Source: Verrucomicrobiota bacterium | Lineage (GTDB): Bacteria > Verrucomicrobiota > Verrucomicrobiia > Opitutales > Opitutaceae | Reading direction: 5' to 3' | NCBI GenBank assembly: GCA_023386835.1 | Contig: JAEWIY010000224.1 | Span: forward strand, 1 to 39,734 | Length of the DNA: 39,734 nt | Shown here: piece after piece, positions 25,427-32,361 of the stretch | Layout of the letters: each line of letters begins with the position of its first letter | Numbering within the stretch: position 1 is the stretch's first letter | Program-made: the position numbers and the translations under genes | Notes under the pieces: model-generated | The model's database searches: none | What the model saw: the letters and a program-made list of their open reading frames with translations, nothing else | Told to the model about the DNA's origin: nothing

Positions 25427-28400
25427 CTAACCGCGGCGTCGCGTGACCCGCAGGCTCACGATTTGATACGGCCGGTAGGAAAACGCTCCCGCGGCGGGCA
25501 GCGCCGGACCGGTCGGACGGTCGAGGAAATCCACCGGCGTGACGCGCCAGCCCGGGGCCAGCCGCAAGCGGGCGCTGCCCGCCTGCCCCGCCACCTCGTG
25601 CAGCCGCAGAATCCAGGCGCGATCCCCTCGCGGCACCGCCCACGCGGGCAGGAGCGTCTCGCCACCTTCGAGGCCCTCGTAACCGGCGGGTGGTGACATC
25701 GGCTGTCCCTCATACGGCACCGGCTCGGTGAAGAGCGTATCGGCCAGCGTTGCGGGATGCTCGGCGCGCGTCGCGTGCGCGTCGTACCGTCCGATCGCGA
25801 GCCGGATCAGCGCGCGGCCCTGATCCGAGTACGGCGAGGCCGAGGGCGTGCGGCAGAGCGCACGGGGGCTGGCGACGTTGCGCGCCTCGAAGCCAGTCAT
25901 GCGCGGGCTCCGCACCAGAGTGATGCCGAGTTCACCGTTGCGAGCGCTGAAGCCGTATTTCGCCTCGGTCACGACAAACAACCCGTCCCGTTCTCCGTCG
26001 TGGCTGACCGCGGCCCAACGGCTGCCCGGAACTTCCCATTGCGCCTCGTGCGTCGGTGAACCCGGCTGCGCACCACGCAGGATGCTGCCAAATGGCGCGC
26101 CGAAACGGGCCGCTTGCCCGCGGTATCCCGTGGCGAACGGCAGTCGCAGGAGCGTCTCCGCCTCGTGCCACTCCAGCTCGATTTCGATCCGCAGCACCGC
26201 GCTGCCACCCTCGAGGACGAAGCGGGTGACGCAGCGGCTCGAGCGCCCTAGCCGCCTTCGCACGGCGATCACCGCCCTCGGACCTTGTCGCGTTTCCACC
26301 CGAATTTCCGGTCGGCCCGGCACCGGCCGCAGTAGGTCGATCGCCTGACGGTCCACATCCCACGCCTCGTGGTGTGCCGCTCGATCGGGACCGATCATCG
26401 GCACCCCACTGGCCGGCCGGATTTCCAGCGGGTGACCATCCACGATCAGAGCCGCCAACCCGCCATCCGCGCCCACCGTCGCCGTGACCCGCTCGTTGTA
26501 GAGGCTCCGTCCATTCACCCACGCGCGGGGCGGATCACGCCGGGCCTCGGCCAGCGGCACGCCGGCCAGCGGTGGCAACTGGACAAACTCCGCGAATTCT
26601 CGTCCTGCCCGCCGGGTCGACGCCATCACCCAACCAGACCACGGCACCGGCAACGGGTTGAAGAGGCACGACACCGCCTTCCCTTCTGAGTGCCGGGGCC
26701 TTGCCAATACGTCCACGCTCGCGCGCCGCAGCTCAGCCGCCCGGCGCGTCAGCTCGGCCACGCCTTCCTGGTAAACTTCCGGGACCGAACTTCCCGGGAT
26801 GTAGTCGTGAAACTGCGCGAACACCGCGCGTTTCCACGGTTCCTCCAAGTCCGGCGCACCGCCGGCGACAACGGCGACGGCTTCACGCACCTGCAATGCC
26901 CGCTCAAGTTCCCGGAACGCCAGCTTAAGGCCGCCGTGGGTCGTGTAGGTACCGCGGTGATACTCCAGATAACATTCCCCCTGCCACACCGGCAGACGGT
27001 CGCGCCGCCGCGCCAGCCGCGCAAAAAAGGCCTCCGGCTGCCCCCAGGCCATCGCCGGTGCGTCGCCGAGGGCCGACAGCCGCCGCGCCCGTTCGCACAT
27101 CTCGGCCGTTGGACCCCCTCCACCGTCGCCGAAACCTGCCGGGTGCAGGAACTCCGGGTGCAGGTCGGACTGCGCATGGCCCGCCGCATTCGCGTGGATC
27201 TGCTCGAGCGTGACCTCGTTGTTGTAACCGACGTTCTGCGTGACGTGGGCCACCACTTCGCTGCCGTCCGTGCCCCGCCAGATGAAGCTGCTGTAGGGAA
27301 AGGCGTTAATTGCGCTCCAGCTCAGCTTGGTGGTGAAGAACCACTCGGCGCCCGCGAGGCGGATCATTTGCGGCAGGCAACCGGCGTATCCGAAAACGTC
27401 GGGCAACCAAACCAGCCGCGCCCGCGTCCCGCGCAACCGTTCAAAACCCTGCTGACCAAGCACGAGACTGCGGGCCAGTGCCTCGCCACACGGCAGCATC
27501 GTGTCGCTCTCCACCTGCAACACGCCCGTCGCCTCCCACTTTCCCGAGGCAATTCGCTGCCGCACCTCCTGCCACAGCGCCGGCGCCCGCCGCTGCACCG
27601 CCTCGTAACTCGCGGGCTGGCTGTAGGCGAAACGAAATTCCGGATACGCATCCATCAGCCGGTTCGCGGTGGCGAAGGTGTGCACGGCCTTCGCCTCCCC
27701 CATCGCTTCCGTCCACAGCCACACCAGGTCGATGTGCGCGTGTCCGGTCAGCACCGCCCGCAAGCGTGGCCGGGTGGCCCGCATGTCCCGATAAATCCTC
27801 GCCAGCCGCCGGCGCAGCGCACGCAGGCCATCCGTTTCGTATGCGTCCACCGCCTCGTCCAAGGCGCGCAGCAATTGACGGTAACGTGGGGTCGCCCGCG
27901 TCAGCGACGCCTGCAAACCGAAAGCCGGCAACGGTCCGGGCGTTGGCCGCTGCTGCGCGCGTTCAAACATCATGAACTCGACCAGCACCGCCAAGTCGTG
28001 CTCGGCCGCCCAAGCCTCTTCGTCCCGCCGCACCAACCACGCGCCGTCGAAGCGGCTGCCCTGCGCTGAGAGTCCCGTGGCGGCCGGATGCCAGATGGCC
28101 GACTGGCAACAGTAGCTCTCGATCCACAGCACCCGCTCGCCTTCCGGTCGTGGGGCGTAACGATGCGCCACGTCGAAACCGAAGTACGGCCGCCCGGCCG
28201 CATACGCCGTCGCCTCTCCCTGATCACGCCACTCGAGAAACCACCCGTCGCCCTTGAGTCGACTCGGCAGCGCCAGGCGTACCCAGCGTTGATCGTACAG
28301 GCGCCCCCAGGCTTCGCCGCTTTCGATGAGCCGCCGGGGTAAGCGACGCGCCTCGTTCAGCCCGATCGGCGTCGGCCGCGCCTCGGTGGCTTCCGCGGCC

Positions 28401-28498
28401 AGCGGAAGACGGTCGGTCCAGACGCTCGCCTGAACACGAGCCAGGGCGGCCTGGACCCGGTGCGGCACCAGTTGCAGGAAAGAATGCGGCGGCGGCAT
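25427..28498 (-). CDS. Glycoside hydrolase family 38 alpha-mannosidase
   Basis: A 1023-residue protein without signal peptide, so cytoplasmic. GH38 hallmarks: GHAHIDLVWLW (His255 and Asp257 as likely zinc ligands), WLPDVFGYAGCLPQM with Asp367 as the probable nucleophile, a second catalytic-domain block GECYLEYHRGTYTTHGG, then the mid helical bundle and the large C-terminal beta domains (GLFVVTEAKYGFSA). The length matches the cytosolic MAN2C1/Ams1-like branch. Expected reaction: zinc-dependent retaining hydrolysis of terminal alpha-mannose from imported oligosaccharides. Its promoter carries operator site D, with a 5' UTR of about 30 nt. The start MPPPHSF is the only sensible one in the intergenic gap. 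Confidence 0.93.
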   Translation of the reverse strand: MPPPHSFLQLVPHRVQAALARVQASVWTDRLPLAAEATEARPTPIGLNEARRLPRRLIESGEAWGRLYDQRWVRLALPSRLKGDGWFLEWRDQGEATAYAAGRPYFGFDVAHRYAPRPEGERVLWIESYCCQSAIWHPAATGLSAQGSRFDGAWLVRRDEEAWAAEHDLAVLVEFMMFERAQQRPTPGPLPAFGLQASLTRATPRYRQLLRALDEAVDAYETDGLRALRRRLARIYRDMRATRPRLRAVLTGHAHIDLVWLWTEAMGEAKAVHTFATANRLMDAYPEFRFAYSQPASYEAVQRRAPALWQEVRQRIASGKWEATGVLQVESDTMLPCGEALARSLVLGQQGFERLRGTRARLVWLPDVFGYAGCLPQMIRLAGAEWFFTTKLSWSAINAFPYSSFIWRGTDGSEVVAHVTQNVGYNNEVTLEQIHANAAGHAQSDLHPEFLHPAGFGDGGGGPTAEMCERARRLSALGDAPAMAWGQPEAFFARLARRRDRLPVWQGECYLEYHRGTYTTHGGLKLAFRELERALQVREAVAVVAGGAPDLEEPWKRAVFAQFHDYIPGSSVPEVYQEGVAELTRRAAELRRASVDVLARPRHSEGKAVSCLFNPLPVPWSGWVMASTRRAGREFAEFVQLPPLAGVPLAEARRDPPRAWVNGRSLYNERVTATVGADGGLAALIVDGHPLEIRPASGVPMIGPDRAAHHEAWDVDRQAIDLLRPVPGRPEIRVETRQGPRAVIAVRRRLGRSSRCVTRFVLEGGSAVLRIEIELEWHEAETLLRLPFATGYRGQAARFGAPFGSILRGAQPGSPTHEAQWEVPGSRWAAVSHDGERDGLFVVTEAKYGFSARNGELGITLVRSPRMTGFEARNVASPRALCRTPSASPYSDQGRALIRLAIGRYDAHATRAEHPATLADTLFTEPVPYEGQPMSPPAGYEGLEGGETLLPAWAVPRGDRAWILRLHEVAGQAGSARLRLAPGWRVTPVDFLDRPTGPALPAAGAFSYRPYQIVSLRVTRRRG

Positions 28499-28534
28499 GC
28501 GTAATCGCGCGGCGGGGGAGCGCGCAGTGGGTCC

Positions 28535-28599
28535 ATCGTACGGCGTCGCTTCAGGAGCGAAAAGCGCGGTTGCAGCCGGAAACTATGCAAAGCCGCTCA
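28535..28599 (-). promoter_or_regulatory. Predicted activator-dependent promoter with operator site D (mannosidase)
   Basis: The plus-strand core TATGCAAAGCCGCTCA is at 28584-28599, within a 27-bp element 28573-28599 that starts CAGCC and matches site B at 22 of 27 positions. The -10-like hexamer TACGAT at 28540-28535 is identical to that of site A and lies 33 bp from the element; the -35 position reads TTTTCG. The region 28499-28684 separates two divergent genes, so this site could also influence the isomerase gene. Confidence 0.65.
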
Positions 28600-28644
28600 A
28601 GACCCGCCCGTGCGTGAAAAGTGCAAGCCGCGCCCGCCAGTGCA

Positions 28645-28673
28645 TTGTGCGGCCGCCGGCGAACTGCTACACT
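28645..28673 (+). promoter_or_regulatory. Candidate promoter of the TIM-barrel isomerase gene
   Basis: TTGTGC (28645-28650) and TACACT (28668-28673) are 17 bp apart, and TGC directly before TACACT makes an extended -10. Transcription would begin near 28680, only about 5 nt before the GTG start. This would be a nearly leaderless mRNA, consistent with the absence of a Shine-Dalgarno site there. Confidence 0.35.
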
Positions 28674-28684
28674 CGCGGCCTACC

Positions 28685-29464
28685 GTGAAGCGCTCCCAAA
28701 TCGCCCTGCAACTCTACACCCTGCGCGAGTTTTGCCGCGACCGCCGCGCGCTCGCTGACACCTGCCGGCGGATCCGCGAGATCGGCTACGAAGCCATCCA
28801 AGTGAGCGGCGTCGACCGCAGCGTTGTTCCCGAGACGGAAATCCGCGCGATCTGCGCCGAACACGGCCTGACAATCTGCGCGACCCATGAAGGATCGGAA
28901 GAGATCCTGCAGGATCCGGCGCGCGTCGTGGAGCGCCTGCAGCAGATCGGATGCAGCCTCACGGCGTATCCGTTCCCCAAGGGTTTTGACCTCAGTGACG
29001 AAGCCGCGGTCGGTCAGCTGATCCGCGCTCTCGAGAACGCGGGTTGGGTGCTGGCCGACGCGGGGCTGGTGCTGGCGTATCACCACCACCATCACGAATT
29101 TCGCCGCCAAGGCGGGCAACTGATCCTGGAAAAAATCCTCGCTGAAACGTCGCCGCGGCACCTGCAGGCCGAACTCGACACCTACTGGGTCCAGTTCGGC
29201 GGCGGGAACCCGGTCAGCTGGTGCGAACAGGTCACCGGCCGGCTGCCGATCATCCACCTCAAGGACTACCGCATCAACGCGCAGAGCCAGGTGGAGTTTG
29301 CCGAGGTCGGCTCGGGCAACCTCGACATGCCGGCGATCATTCGCGCTGCGGAAAAGGCCGGCTGCCGCTGGTTCGCCGTCGAACAGGACACCTGCGCCGG
29401 CGATCCCTTCGAAGCGATCACCCGGAGCTTCCGTTACCTGCAGGGCCTCTGCGAACCGGCCTGA
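28685..29464 (+). CDS. Sugar phosphate isomerase/epimerase (AP endonuclease family 2 TIM barrel)
   Basis: A 259-residue protein starting (GTG) with MKRSQIALQLYTLRE, the standard opening of xylose isomerase-like TIM-barrel sugar isomerases/epimerases. Further family segments: IGYEAIQVSG, LAYHHHHHEF (family form YHNHxxEF), LQAELDTYWVQFGG, IIHLKDYR, EVGSGNLDMPAII and FAVEQDT, which supply the acidic and histidine metal ligands. The frame opens at 28610, but the added residues are not family-like. Expected to be cytoplasmic and metal-dependent, isomerising a monosaccharide released by the pathway; the substrate is unknown. Divergent from the mannosidase and convergent with the FGE gene. Confidence 0.88.
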   Translation: MKRSQIALQLYTLREFCRDRRALADTCRRIREIGYEAIQVSGVDRSVVPETEIRAICAEHGLTICATHEGSEEILQDPARVVERLQQIGCSLTAYPFPKGFDLSDEAAVGQLIRALENAGWVLADAGLVLAYHHHHHEFRRQGGQLILEKILAETSPRHLQAELDTYWVQFGGGNPVSWCEQVTGRLPIIHLKDYRINAQSQVEFAEVGSGNLDMPAIIRAAEKAGCRWFAVEQDTCAGDPFEAITRSFRYLQGLCEPA

Positions 29465-29484
29465 CGCGTTCGCTGATCGAGGCA

Positions 29485-29517
29485 GACGAGCGCGCAGCGG
29501 ACATCCCTGCGCGCGTC
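29485..29517. terminator. Hairpin between convergent isomerase and FGE genes
   Basis: Inverted repeat GCGCGCAG (29490-29497) and CTGCGCGC (29507-29514) with a 9-nt loop, extended by GAC/GTC across a two-base bulge. It touches the stop codon of the FGE gene and lies 20 bp after the isomerase stop. No T-run, so it is a weak or factor-assisted bidirectional terminator at best. Confidence 0.45.
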
Positions 29518-30493
29518 AGACATCGCGGACGCAGCGAAACCCGATGTTGGTCGCGGCGCTGTCCGGCGTGTTGCTGTTGCGCGCGTCGGTCCGGTAGCGG
29601 TTGCAGTAACTCGCATGGCAAAGGTAGCTGCCGCCGCGCATGACCCGACGTTGACCCTCGCCCGGCCCCAGGGGATTCTCGGGCGGCGACTTTGTGTAGT
29701 AATCAGCCGAATACCAATCCCAGCACCACTCCCAGACGTTGCCGGTCATGTTGTAGAGGCCAAACCCGTTGGCCCGGAAGTTCCGGGCCGGTGCGGTGCC
29801 GTAGAATCCGTCGGCGCGTGTATTCTGGTGGGGAAATGTGCCCTGCCAGACGTTCATCCGGTGAACCCCCTCCGGCTCGAGGTCATGACCCCACGGATAC
29901 CGGCACCCCTCCAGCCCGCCGCGCGCCGCGTACTCCCACTCGGCCTCGGTCGGCAGGCGTTTGCCCGCCCATTCCGCGTAGGCCGCGGCGTCGTGCCACG
30001 ACACGTGCACGACCGGATGTTTCCAACGCTGCTTGATCGTTGAACCGGGTCCTTCCGGGTGCCGCCACGTCGCGCCGTCGACCCGACACCACCACTCGGT
30101 GCCAAGCACCGAACCCGTGGCGTACGCCCGCTGGGCCGCCGAGGTGAGATGACCGGCGAAGACAAACGACCAGCCAAACCGCTCCGCCTCGGTGCGGTAG
30201 CTGGTCGCATTCACGAAGTCGTTGAACTGCTCGTTCGTGACCGTGGTTTCGTCGATGTAGAACGGCGCCAGTGTAACCGGGTGCGCCGGGCCTTCCCCAT
30301 CCGCGGCGAAGCCGTAGCCGCCGTCGGTTCCCATGATGAAGGAGCCGCCCTCGAGCCGCCGCATGCCGGTGGTTGCGCCGGTGTTGACCCGCCGGAACGC
30401 TGCGATGGCGCCACCGCCATTCGCGGACGCGGAAACGCGGGGGACACAACAGGTGCGAGCGCCGTTGGCGCCAGCCACATCGGGCGAACTCAT
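29516..30493 (-). CDS. Formylglycine-generating enzyme (sulfatase-modifying factor)
   Basis: A 325-residue FGE. The FGE-sulfatase fold is clear: FIMGTDG, ETTVTNEQFNDFV, VHVSWHDAAAYAEWAGKRLPTEAEWEYAARGG (in consecutive segments), NMTGNVWEWCWDWY, and the ending RGGSYLCHASYC followed by NTPDSAATNIGFRC. Both active-site cysteines of true FGE (C292 and C297, in C-H-A-S-Y-C) are present, which distinguishes it from the many catalytically unrelated proteins sharing this fold. Known role: copper-dependent, oxygen-using oxidation of the Cys in C-x-P-x-R of unfolded sulfatases to formylglycine. The four sulfatases in the window all carry that motif. No signal peptide, so it acts before export. The start is MSSPDVAG; the longer frame to 30586 looks unlike the family. 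Confidence 0.93.
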   Translation of the reverse strand: MSSPDVAGANGARTCCVPRVSASANGGGAIAAFRRVNTGATTGMRRLEGGSFIMGTDGGYGFAADGEGPAHPVTLAPFYIDETTVTNEQFNDFVNATSYRTEAERFGWSFVFAGHLTSAAQRAYATGSVLGTEWWCRVDGATWRHPEGPGSTIKQRWKHPVVHVSWHDAAAYAEWAGKRLPTEAEWEYAARGGLEGCRYPWGHDLEPEGVHRMNVWQGTFPHQNTRADGFYGTAPARNFRANGFGLYNMTGNVWEWCWDWYSADYYTKSPPENPLGPGEGQRRVMRGGSYLCHASYCNRYRTDARNSNTPDSAATNIGFRCVRDV

Positions 30494-30515
30494 GGAGACG
30501 ACGAAAGGGCCCGCA

Positions 30516-30538
30516 GGCGGCTTGGCAAGACAGCCGCC
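30516..30538 (-). terminator. Hairpin between hydrolase and FGE genes
   Basis: Inverted repeat GGCGGCT (30516-30522) and AGCCGCC (30532-30538) with a 9-nt loop, in the 96-bp gap after the hydrolase stop. The minus-strand exit side is G/C-rich with only a CCCTTT further on, so intrinsic termination is uncertain. It lies just upstream of the FGE start and may instead act in its leader. Confidence 0.35.
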
Positions 30539-30589
30539 AGCCGACACACGACGCGGGATCGCCTCCAATGGCCGGGACCGCTGCAACCC

Positions 30590-31675
30590 TCAGCGGACCA
30601 ACGGGCGAACCCGCTGCGTCAGCTCGGCGAGGAACCGGTCCGCCATGCTCCACACGGCGAAGTGGCCGCCGCCCTGGAGAACGACGAACTCCTTGTGCGG
30701 CGCCCGAATGCCCTGGAAATACTCCTCCGCCAGCGTGAGCGGTGTCACGGGGTCGTCCGCGCCTTGAATCATCACCACCGGAACTTCGAAGTCCGGCCCG
30801 AGCCCGGCCAATCGCGTCGTCAACAACTCCTCGTACAAGGCCCAGGGCGGCACCACCGAAAAGCCGCGGAAACGGTTCACTTCATCCCGTAACGAGTATC
30901 CAGGCACCGGCGACAACAGACTGCGTTTCAGCGCCTCGATCGCGGCCGTGTCGGACGCCGGCTGATACTTGCCGACCTGCTCGAAAAACACGGCAACCTC
31001 CTGCAGGCTGCCGAACGGCGGCGGACCGATTTGAGCCAGCGCGGCGAGGGTTTGCTGGTCGTTGGCCTGCTGTGCCTGGCGCTGCAGTTGTTCGTACTCC
31101 ATGGCCGTGCTGCGCGGAAGGTCGCTGGCCTGACCGGTGCCGACAAACGCGTGGAAGAGGTCCGGCCGGCGTTTGACCATCTGCACGCCCAGCACGGAGC
31201 CGAACGAGTGGCCGAGGAGGATCAGTTTGTCCTGACCGAGCTTCGTCCGCACGTACTCCGCCACCTCGATTCCGTCCTGGGCCATGCGCTCGATCGACAT
31301 GGTCGAAGCGATGCCCGGCCCGCTTGCCTTCAGCGTCTTGCCGGCACCGCGCTGGTCCCAGAAGACCACGGTGAACGTCTTCTCCCACGACCGGAACAGC
31401 CGCGTGACCGGAATCCAGGTTGCCCCGGGCCCGCCGTGCACGCAGAGCACAACGGGGTTGTTCCGATCTTCACCGCGGATCTGCACCCATTGCTCGATGC
31501 CGCCGGCGCTGACGTAACCCGATTCATCGATCCCGCCAGCCGACGTGATCGCGAAGGCCTTCGTGTTGCTGTGCTGGTGGTAGGCTCGCACGGACCAAAG
31601 CAGTCCAACGAGCACGACAACGATGACCACGGCAGCGAGGACGCCGTACTTTGCGATCCGCAGGATCGTTTTCAT
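30590..31675 (-). CDS. Membrane-anchored alpha/beta hydrolase, proline iminopeptidase-like
   Basis: A 361-residue protein. One N-terminal helix (about 10-30, GVLAAVVIVVVLVGLLW) anchors it in the membrane. The alpha/beta hydrolase domain shows the oxyanion motif HGGPG (80-84), DQRGAGKT, nucleophile elbow GHSFGS (Ser157), an acid near IQGADDPVTP and a late GGGHF carrying the catalytic His. HGGPG and DQRG are typical of the prolyl iminopeptidase branch, although esterases share them. The start MKTILR at 31675 is chosen because it gives the anchor directly. No sequence link to the polysaccharide genes is seen beyond position. Substrate unknown. Confidence 0.88.
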   Translation of the reverse strand: MKTILRIAKYGVLAAVVIVVVLVGLLWSVRAYHQHSNTKAFAITSAGGIDESGYVSAGGIEQWVQIRGEDRNNPVVLCVHGGPGATWIPVTRLFRSWEKTFTVVFWDQRGAGKTLKASGPGIASTMSIERMAQDGIEVAEYVRTKLGQDKLILLGHSFGSVLGVQMVKRRPDLFHAFVGTGQASDLPRSTAMEYEQLQRQAQQANDQQTLAALAQIGPPPFGSLQEVAVFFEQVGKYQPASDTAAIEALKRSLLSPVPGYSLRDEVNRFRGFSVVPPWALYEELLTTRLAGLGPDFEVPVVMIQGADDPVTPLTLAEEYFQGIRAPHKEFVVLQGGGHFAVWSMADRFLAELTQRVRPLVR

Positions 31676-31834
31676 GGGGAGCCGGACGCGGCCGCACCGG
31701 TCGCGCCCTTGAGGAATGGGTTGGGACGACAGCAGATCGAAAAGACGCAACCGACGCGGTGCGCCGACCCGGTTTACGCTGACACCCCCTTCCCTAGCGC
31801 ATCACGTCAGGGCTGGCGAGCGTTACTCCCACCC

Positions 31835-32239
31835 TCAGTGCTCCGAATCATCAATCAGCGCCCGACCGGCTGGCGTGAGCAGCGCGGGAAAACAGGCATA
31901 AAAACCCGCCACCCAGACCGCCCAGGAGAACCGGTACAGGAGGATCGGCAACAACAGCGCTCCGATCCCGCTGAGCAAAACGGCCACGTCGAGCCGAATG
32001 ACGCCAATCACTCCGAGGACGACAATCGGGGAGATCAGGCCGAAGGCCACGAAGCCGTAGTTCAGCGCCACGGGACCGAGGAAGAATCCACCGCCACGGT
32101 CAATCGGCAGGGCGCAGACGGGGCATTCACGCACGACTCGAAAGTAGCGCCCGGGTTCGAACAACGTCGGCTGGCCACAGTTGGGGCAGCGACGATGAAC
32201 TCCGCGAAGGAAAATCTGGAAGCGAGAAGGAGAGGTCAT
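31835..32239 (-). CDS. DUF983-like small membrane protein with two CxxC motifs
   Basis: A 134-residue protein. The N-terminal part carries CPNCG and CPVC, a likely four-cysteine zinc site. The two hydrophobic stretches that follow (about 55-75 and 80-105) are predicted membrane helices, the layout of DUF983 proteins. The start MTSPSRFQIF at 32239 is preceded by a neutral stretch; the frame continues upstream to 32584 only as a shadow of the kinase gene. Function unknown. The gaps on both sides (159 and 122 bp) contain no feature I can support. Confidence 0.8.
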   Translation of the reverse strand: MTSPSRFQIFLRGVHRRCPNCGQPTLFEPGRYFRVVRECPVCALPIDRGGGFFLGPVALNYGFVAFGLISPIVVLGVIGVIRLDVAVLLSGIGALLLPILLYRFSWAVWVAGFYACFPALLTPAGRALIDDSEH

Positions 32240-32361
32240 GGCAAACGCAGCCGGTCCAATCGCCAGCCGCCGAACCACCGCTATTGGTGCGCCGCGCCGC
32301 CATTTTGGCAACCAGCGCATCGCGCCGGCGGATCGCCAGAACGGCCCCAGCCACTCCCCGG

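Noticed and set aside
26690..28069. 459-codon plus-strand frame opposite the mannosidase
   Set aside because: Antisense shadow; GH38 motifs are clear on the minus strand.
28623..28635. Fifth operator copy TGCAAGCCGCGCC
   Set aside because: One base is missing in the core and the final CA is absent, with no matching -10 at the usual offset; mentioned only as a possible weak auxiliary site.
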